9,553 nt of DNA from Deltaproteobacteria bacterium (GTDB lineage Bacteria; Desulfobacterota; Syntrophobacteria; BM002): the NCBI GenBank assembly GCA_020350905.1, contig CP070843.1:385220-394772 (forward strand), in the 5' to 3' direction. The notes under the pieces were generated by a model. The model did not search any database, was not told the DNA's origin, and worked only from the letters and a program-made list of their open reading frames with translations. Positions within the stretch are counted from its first letter, which is position 1; the number at the start of each line of letters is the position of its first letter. This document shows, piece by piece, positions 5,788 to 9,553 of this stretch. Both the position numbers and the translations under genes were made by a program.

Positions 5788-6291
5788 GTGACTGAGGAGC
5801 AACAATGGCCATTTCCGCCTTCTGAGGGTGAACTTCTTCCTTGCGGCATTGTGATCGATATGGAAGGGGACTGGTATTATCAGGGCAGCCGTATGCATCG
5901 GGCCGACATAGTTACCCACTTGTGCCAACACCTGGGTAGGGACGAGTTCAGTGGGTTATATATCATCCAGATGGGAAGGCAGCGTTGCTCTTTGCAAGTT
6001 GAGGACACCCCCCTGGTGGTCACAGGTGTTTTGCATACAGAACAAAGAGAAGGAGATAAACCAGAGCAGTTGCTGCTAGCCATGAAACATCTCGATAGGC
6101 ACGAGTCCTTGGACCCAGAAAGTCTATGGATTGGCGAGCAAAACGTGCTTTATTGCAGAGTAATGGGGGGCGGGATCCCGGCTCGGTTCCTGCGCCCTGC
6201 TTACTACCAGTTGGCAGAGTTTATCCACGAGGACAAAGAGCAGAACCGATTTTACCTGTCGCTTAAAGGAAAGCGTTACTATATAGGGTAA
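5788..6291 (+). CDS. DUF1285-like protein, 167 aa
   Basis: The GTG start at 5788 follows GGAGAGG by 7 bp, a good site. The soluble protein has no signal peptide or membrane segment. Residues 20-80 resemble the DUF1285 pattern: GIVIDMEGDWYYQGSRMHR (20-38), then an acidic/hydrophobic helix (DIVTHLCQHLGRD), a strand ending LYIIQ, and VEDTPLVV (71-78), which is close to the family's VEDAPF block. The C-terminal part (NVLYCRV, 119-125; PARFLRPAYYQLAEFI, 131-146; FYLSLKGKRYYI, 155-166) is conserved-looking but not one I can name. The family is structurally known but has no assigned function, and the match here is partial. The gene ends 18 bp before a DUF3108-like exported-protein gene and probably shares its transcript, so a link to the cell envelope is a reasonable guess and no more. 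Confidence 0.6.
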   Translation: MTEEQQWPFPPSEGELLPCGIVIDMEGDWYYQGSRMHRADIVTHLCQHLGRDEFSGLYIIQMGRQRCSLQVEDTPLVVTGVLHTEQREGDKPEQLLLAMKHLDRHESLDPESLWIGEQNVLYCRVMGGGIPARFLRPAYYQLAEFIHEDKEQNRFYLSLKGKRYYIG

Positions 6292-6309
6292 AGACTTGTT
6301 GGGATAGAC

Positions 6310-7293
6310 GTGAAAATGGATGGTAGGAAAAGATTGCTGGCACTTGTTTGCATGATAGCTTTCGGTGCATTGATATGTTTCGCCGGCCAAGGATTGAGCC
6401 AATCATTTAGCCATCTCAATCTGGATCCTAGCCAGGTACTTTGGAGTAGATTGTCTTTTCGAGCAAAAAGCGCCGTTGTTGACGTCAAAGTTGACGTTCG
6501 GTTCAGTCCCTTTTCTACAGCTGAATTTGAATCAGTATGGCGAGCCAATCCCCAGTCCATTCCACTGCCATCCCCAGGTCAAGAAGTCTATAACGTTAAC
6601 GTAAACAGGGTCATTGATCATATTTTCAGTCCGCCTGTAACGTTATCAAATCAGGTTTTGTTTGAGCCCAATCAAGCAGCAGTTCTCTCTAGAGTTAGAT
6701 TGCGCCGGGGAAAGGATGATGTCAAAAGAACCTATTGGTTCAGTCGGGAAGGAGTTCATCGGCTGCGGACAAAGCCCAAAACCAAGCGGGAAGCCTCACA
6801 CGATCCTGCAAAATGGACTGATGCCAGGACAAGTTTCTACAGGTACGATCCGACTCGACTAGAGTGCCCGCACGTTACGGATCCTATCCTCCTCATATAT
6901 CTGTTGTCTGCCGCTCACATGGACAAGAGAGGCGAAAATTTGTCCCTTTGTGTTTTCGGAAAACAGCAGTTGCATCGCTTACTGATACGGACTGAAGGCT
7001 TACAGACTCTTGAGGTTGATTATTCTGAGAACAGTGAGGAGGGTACAGTCCGGAAAAAGGGAAAAGTGGATGGCCTCAGGATCACCTTCGAGGCCCAGCC
7101 TCTCCAATCAGACCTGAAAAAGGCGGAGAACTTTTCCTTTCTTGGATTCCATAAAGACATTACGATCCACATCGATCCTCGGTTACGCATACCTCTTCAG
7201 GTTAGCGGAAGAATCCCCACGATTGGCCCGGTGGCATTGAAGCTGAGTGGAGTAAGTATGAGGGACAGCAGTAAACCAAGCAAGATACCCTAA
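6310..7293 (+). CDS. DUF3108-like exported protein, 327 aa
   Basis: The start is either the GTG at 6310 or the ATG at 6316; no strong Shine-Dalgarno sequence decides between them. Residues 5-31 form a Sec-type signal or anchor: basic GRKR, then LLALVCMIAFGALICFAGQG. The rest is soluble and strand-rich. The order of motifs recalls DUF3108 proteins of the periplasm: LSFRAKSAVVDVKVDVRF (48-65), a KRTYWFSREGVHRLR strand pair (139-153), a DPILLIYLLSA segment (191-201), LCVFGKQQLHRL (213-224), an FSFLGFHKDITIHID block (275-289) and a final PLQVSGRIPTIGPVALKLSGV (295-315). In that family the fold is thought to be an envelope beta-sandwich or barrel of unknown role. It sits 18 bp after the DUF1285-like gene and converges with the next gene on the other strand. 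Confidence 0.65.
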   Translation: MKMDGRKRLLALVCMIAFGALICFAGQGLSQSFSHLNLDPSQVLWSRLSFRAKSAVVDVKVDVRFSPFSTAEFESVWRANPQSIPLPSPGQEVYNVNVNRVIDHIFSPPVTLSNQVLFEPNQAAVLSRVRLRRGKDDVKRTYWFSREGVHRLRTKPKTKREASHDPAKWTDARTSFYRYDPTRLECPHVTDPILLIYLLSAAHMDKRGENLSLCVFGKQQLHRLLIRTEGLQTLEVDYSENSEEGTVRKKGKVDGLRITFEAQPLQSDLKKAENFSFLGFHKDITIHIDPRLRIPLQVSGRIPTIGPVALKLSGVSMRDSSKPSKIP

Positions 7294-7310
7294 TGGTAGC
7301 GGGCACAGAG

Positions 7311-7349
7311 GGGATGAGATTAACCTATGGGACAGGGGAGGGATGAGAT
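7311..7349. repeat. Direct repeat GGGATGAGAT, two copies 29 bp apart
   Basis: GGGATGAGAT occurs at 7311-7320 and 7340-7349, each preceded by an ACAG-plus-G-run (ACAGAGGGGAT and ACAGGGGAGGGAT). The pair fills the 55-bp gap between two convergent genes, and the second copy touches the stop codon of the minus-strand gene. It is probably a small local duplication. Confidence 0.5.
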
Positions 7350-7762
7350 CACGCTGCTTCGTATTCACCCTCTATGTGAAGAATAAACTCGCCCTGCTTT
7401 TCCGCTGGTACTAGTTTGAATTTACCTGCACCTTGAGTTCCGGTCAGCTTCCCTGTCCCGCGGTAAGTCGTCCACGTACCCTCGGTTATTTTATTAAGTC
7501 CATCCCGGCTGCCTTTGAAGCGGCTGTAAGCTGTCCCATGCTGGAAGTGGGCCATAACATAACCCTCCATAAGGCCCCAGCCCCTGACCCGGTCATGGAC
7601 GGTGACACTGCGACGGGAGACAAACTCGCCGGCCACCCCCACTTGGTACTCAATGGGTTCCCCCTCCATTTCGACGATCATCATGGAGTGGTCAGGCTCG
7701 TCGTCAATTTCGAACGCTTCTCTCCTGGTAACCATAAGTTTATACTTTTCCTTCTTAACCAT
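7349..7762 (-). CDS. Small beta-rich protein of unknown function, 137 aa
   Basis: The ATG at 7762-7760 is preceded by AGGAGAG (7773-7767) at 4 bp, a good ribosome binding site. That and the sensible amino-acid composition favour this frame over the overlapping frame on the plus strand. The protein is soluble, without signal peptide, and alternates strands and turns throughout. Its second half, EGTWTTYRGTGKLTGTQGAG (94-113) followed by FILHIEGEYE (126-135), recalls the glycine-turn pattern of small calycin or allene-oxide-cyclase-like barrels (W..GGTG...G..G.G), as in DUF3224-type proteins. This is a pattern resemblance only. No enzyme residues can be assigned. It stands alone, 332 bp downstream of the lipoprotein gene on the same strand. 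Confidence 0.55.
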   Translation of the reverse strand: MVKKEKYKLMVTRREAFEIDDEPDHSMMIVEMEGEPIEYQVGVAGEFVSRRSVTVHDRVRGWGLMEGYVMAHFQHGTAYSRFKGSRDGLNKITEGTWTTYRGTGKLTGTQGAGKFKLVPAEKQGEFILHIEGEYEAA

Positions 7763-8094
7763 ATTACTCTCCTACTCGAAAAATCTTGGTCATCTCAGCT
7801 GAATTCTTCGCGTTTTTAGACTTCATGTCCGCATCTGTGGGGGATCTCACCTAATAGCTTTTGTCCAGGAAGGAGTAGAGAACACCGTGCTGAGAGTCTG
7901 TAGTCTGAAAAGTACAGTCCAACGAGCATAGTCGGGAGAAGATGTATCAAAATGAGAGATTTACCCTTTTTCTAAATTAGGCCTTCAGGGCAAGCCATGT
8001 CAAGAAAAATCACCAGTATGGATGCAGCGCCTCCAGCTATAGGCAGCGGGCAGGGTGATATTCATGTTCCACGCTTCCTGCAACTCTGTTGTAT
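7763..8094. other. Intergenic region, possible weak promoter on the minus strand
   Basis: About 330 bp without a credible gene. The only minus-strand signal is TTGACA at 8003-7998 with TAATTT 18 bp later (7979-7974), which would lie about 210 bp before the 7349-7762 gene. The -10 half is poor. The right part (8010-8056) has imperfect inverted sequence bounded by TCACC and GGTGA but no T-tract, so no clear terminator for the lipoprotein gene is seen. Confidence 0.35.
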
Positions 8095-8718
8095 TTAATG
8101 AAGCAGGTTGTTCCTTTTGAGGTCCCGAACCAGCGCTTCTATTACAGAGTCAAAGAGCTCAATTCTTGACTTTGGGTTTGCGGTTTTGGATGTGGCTGAC
8201 CAGATCAGTTTTTCCGTTCCGGCATCGTAAAGCTTCGTTTCCAAACCTACCCTTACGCTGGTAGTGTATTGCGCTGGCTGATGGGTATAACCGTAGGCGG
8301 TGCTGTAATCTCTATAATATCTTCCTTGATAGTCATCCGGTCTTCCTTGCTCGCTCGTCGACGGACTACGTATCTCTTCCTCTTTCAAGCTAATCAAACG
8401 CGTGACGAGCACAGCATCAATATCTAGTTTTTCAATTGCAGCTAGTATGGCCTCTTTTTCTATCTTTTGATCTGACGGCATGACTGACGAACTCGCAACA
8501 GCCTGCACTCCTGCCGCCTTGAGCTTCTCCACGAACTTGTTCTCAAAAGAGCGCCTCGTATTCTCTTTCTTTGCCACCCCAATGACGAACAAATCGGAGA
8601 ACGGCGCCCCCCGATACCCATCGTCTTTCCAGATGTTCGTTATCTTTGTGGTCGTGCAAGAGAAGAAGATAAGGCTGGCGGACATAACAAAAGCTGCAAT
8701 GTTGAATAAGCTTTTCAT
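8095..8718 (-). CDS. Predicted outer-membrane lipoprotein, 207 aa
   Basis: The internal ATG at 8718-8716 is the right start: a GGAGG (8730-8726) lies 7 bp ahead, and the protein then begins with a lipoprotein signal peptide. The leader MKSLFNIAAFVMSASLIFFS is followed by Cys21 as the probable lipidation site. The lipobox is LIFFSC, with a phenylalanine instead of the usual Leu at -3, which may slow processing. After the leader come TTTKITNIWKDDGYRGAPFS, a mixed alpha/beta part with DLFVIGV and AVLVTRLISL strands, a tyrosine-rich loop (130-151), and LETKLYDAGTEKLIWSA (159-175). This order is familiar from small envelope lipoproteins of unknown function, roughly of the DUF4136 sort, in delta-proteobacteria. 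No catalytic residues are evident. It is a single gene with long gaps on both sides. Confidence 0.75.
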   Translation of the reverse strand: MKSLFNIAAFVMSASLIFFSCTTTKITNIWKDDGYRGAPFSDLFVIGVAKKENTRRSFENKFVEKLKAAGVQAVASSSVMPSDQKIEKEAILAAIEKLDIDAVLVTRLISLKEEEIRSPSTSEQGRPDDYQGRYYRDYSTAYGYTHQPAQYTTSVRVGLETKLYDAGTEKLIWSATSKTANPKSRIELFDSVIEALVRDLKRNNLLH

Positions 8719-8803
8719 CAAGAAACCTCCCTCTCCATTTAGATTTTGATATCCGCTTATCACACGAGAGTTTTGGAAGCAAGGCGAGAATCCGTTCATC
8801 AGG

Positions 8804-8852
8804 AAGGACGGCCATATAATTCACGCTCGCTGCGCTCCATGAAACCGTCCTT
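8804..8852. repeat. Inverted repeat AAGGACGG/CCGTCCTT, 49-bp element
   Basis: Perfect 8-bp arms at 8804-8811 and 8845-8852 enclose a 33-bp loop, which itself has TTCA/TGAA inverted ends (8820-8823 and 8839-8842). The loop contains GCTCGCTGCGCTC, a near-palindromic motif. It lies 86 bp upstream of the lipoprotein start and may form a cruciform or belong to its leader. Confidence 0.5.
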
Positions 8853-8992
8853 GGATTGAGAATGGTGGGATTACACCCTTCGGTTAGAAAAGAACCATAC
8901 CAGTTTGAGGGCTTACATAAATTTATTGTATTTTCTGATAGTTAGCTGTAATTATAACGTGAGCTAATCGAAGAATCGTGGCAAGGAAGTTC

Positions 8993-9015
8993 ATAGATTT
9001 GGCAAAAAAATCTAT
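8993..9015. repeat. AT-rich inverted repeat ATAGATTT/AAATCTAT
   Basis: Perfect 8-bp arms are separated by 7 bp. The A-run in the loop and right arm is the same run that serves as the T-tract of the terminator-like structure on the minus strand, so the two may be parts of one 3' end signal. Confidence 0.5.
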
Positions 9016-9045
9016 TGTTGACACACTACTGTGTGACTTTGTCAA
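9004..9045 (-). terminator. Terminator-like hairpin and T-run after csp-rpsU
   Basis: On the minus strand, about 55 bp after the S21 stop, CACAC-AGTA-GTGTG forms a hairpin framed by TTGAC and GTCAA halves, and a run of seven T follows at 9010-9004. The T-run is 7 nt away from the structure, and the stem has an internal bulge, so it is an imperfect intrinsic terminator. Confidence 0.4.
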
Positions 9046-9100
9046 GGGGCTTCTGAGGTGCTCATCACTCCTGACTTCGCTTCCTTCCTTTCTCTCCGTA

Positions 9101-9301
9101 TCACCTGTATGGTCTTCTGCGTCTCTTCTTGTTCAAGCGCTTTATAGCTTTCTCGTGTTTCAGTCTACTTCTCTCGCCTTTACTTAAATAATAACGATGC
9201 CTTTTTATTGAAGGCCCAACATTCCTTTGGAAGTCTCTTTTGAGTCGCTTGAGCCTTTTTTCAAAACTATGCAAGTTATGCCACCTTTCTTTAACTTGAA
9301 T
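9101..9301 (-). CDS. rpsU: S21-like 30S ribosomal protein (start uncertain, possibly AUU)
   Basis: S21 is a small basic protein of the 30S subunit that helps start translation. From position 9301 the frame gives 66 residues, the normal S21 length. The product is very basic and follows the S21 order: IQVKER, SFEKRLKRLKRDF, a SIKRHRYY segment, then RLKHEKAIKRLNKKRRRR. This resembles the E. coli pattern IKVREN, FDVALRRFKRS, VRRREFYEK, KRxAKASAVKRHAKK. The usual YEKP motif is altered to YYLSK, and about four residues (WHNL) are inserted near the N-terminus. No ATG, GTG or CTG lies in frame; the only canonical alternative is a TTG at 9379, which would add 26 residues translated out of frame through csp. 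The ATT at 9301, 22 nt after the csp stop, fits the family length best, although no Shine-Dalgarno sequence precedes it. A lost start or sequencing error is the alternative. Translational coupling to csp is likely. Confidence 0.6.
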   Translation of the reverse strand: MQVKERWHNLHSFEKRLKRLKRDFQRNVGPSIKRHRYYLSKGERSRLKHEKAIKRLNKKRRRRPYR

Positions 9302-9323
9302 CCGGGGAAAGGATCTGTAGCCA

Positions 9324-9524
9324 CTAAATCTTTGTGACGTTCTGGGCTGCGGGACCTTTTGTGCCCTCTCCCACCTCAAAACTTACCCGGTCACCTTCAT
9401 TGAGAGTTTTAAACCCGGGCATGTTGATGGACGAATGGTGAACAAATATGTCCCCGCCGTCATCCTGCTCGATAAAGCCATAACCTTTCCGTTCACTGAA
9501 CCACTTCACAGTTCCTTCAGCCAT
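9324..9524 (-). CDS. Cold-shock domain protein (CspA family)
   Basis: A 66-residue single cold-shock domain, a five-stranded OB-fold that binds single-stranded RNA and DNA and melts RNA structure in the cytoplasm. The start MAEGTVKWF is typical, and both nucleic-acid-binding motifs are present: RNP1 KGYGFIEQ (13-20) and RNP2 DIFVHH (25-30), with the aromatic residues Trp8, Phe9, Tyr15, Phe17, Phe27 and His29 in place. It ends GPAAQNVTKI as in most family members. The ribosome binding site AAGGAGG (9539-9533) lies 8 bp before the ATG and is near-consensus, so strong translation is expected. Only 29 bp upstream are in the window, so the promoter and any long cold-shock leader are not seen. An S21-like frame follows within 22 bp on the same strand. 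Confidence 0.97.
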   Translation of the reverse strand: MAEGTVKWFSERKGYGFIEQDDGGDIFVHHSSINMPGFKTLNEGDRVSFEVGEGTKGPAAQNVTKI

Positions 9525-9532
9525 GCTCCTGA

Positions 9533-9539
9533 CCTCCTT
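9533..9539 (-). promoter_or_regulatory. Strong ribosome binding site of the csp gene
   Basis: AAGGAGG on the minus strand is complementary to the 16S rRNA 3' end over seven bases and lies 8 nt from the ATG at 9524. It is the best Shine-Dalgarno site in the window. Confidence 0.85.
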
Positions 9540-9553
9540 GGATAAAGTGTTAA

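Larger units (their letters stand above)
8719..9100. other. Intergenic region between the lipoprotein gene and rpsU-like frame
   Basis: About 380 bp hold two inverted repeats (8804-8852, 8993-9015), a terminator-like hairpin (9004-9045) and the ribosome binding site of the lipoprotein gene (8730-8726). A TATAAT lies on the minus strand at 8956-8951 but has no -35 at the right distance. No coding frame is convincing. Confidence 0.45.

Noticed and set aside
7433..7819. 128-codon plus-strand frame opposite the 7349-7762 gene
   Set aside because: No ribosome binding site, unusual composition and no motif. The minus-strand frame has AGGAGAG at good spacing and a coherent strand-turn pattern.
8719..8824. 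Longer start for the lipoprotein gene (8799) and a 93-codon frame in another phase (8543-8824)
   Set aside because: The ATG at 8718 has a GGAGG at 7 bp and gives a lipoprotein leader directly; the upstream extension would put 27 polar residues before the signal peptide.

Overview
The window looks like ordinary chromosome from a Gram-negative (diderm) bacterium of moderate GC. A Desulfobacterota/Deltaproteobacteria-like source fits best, because a long-form HisG and a stand-alone HisI sit beside an AspC-type aminotransferase, YsxC/EngB and Dtd, followed by a small exported DUF3108-like protein, a lipoprotein and a csp-rpsU pair. The taxonomic call is inference from gene content; no marker gene here settles it.

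Layout. (1) Positions 1-853, minus strand: two small unknown membrane-protein genes. The left one runs off the window edge, and about 120 bp between them hold a strongly palindromic, attC-like stretch. (2) 854-1381: about 530 bp without a convincing gene, with a 7-bp tandem repeat. (3) 1382-7293, plus strand: hisI, hisG, a PLP aminotransferase, engB (ysxC), dtd, a DUF1285-like gene and a DUF3108-like exported-protein gene. Only the last two are packed tightly (18 bp apart). The other gaps (64-315 bp) carry short palindromes, degenerate tandem repeats and a REP-like hairpin. (4) 7349-9524, minus strand: a small uncharacterised beta-rich protein, a lipoprotein, and a cold-shock protein gene followed by an S21-like ribosomal protein frame that lacks a standard start codon.

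How the genes work together. HisG (step 1) and HisI (step 3) belong to histidine biosynthesis. The neighbouring aminotransferase is of the aspartate-aminotransferase type and is not a clear HisC. EngB (50S assembly), Dtd (removal of D-amino acids from tRNA), S21 (30S subunit) and Csp (RNA chaperone) are translation-related housekeeping functions. The DUF1285-like/DUF3108-like pair probably forms one transcription unit of unknown role.

I did not find a defence system, CRISPR array, transposase, integrase, rRNA or tRNA. The points most worth a second look are the attC-like element between two orphan membrane genes, the S21 frame whose best start is AUU, and the collection of intergenic palindromes and micro-repeats.
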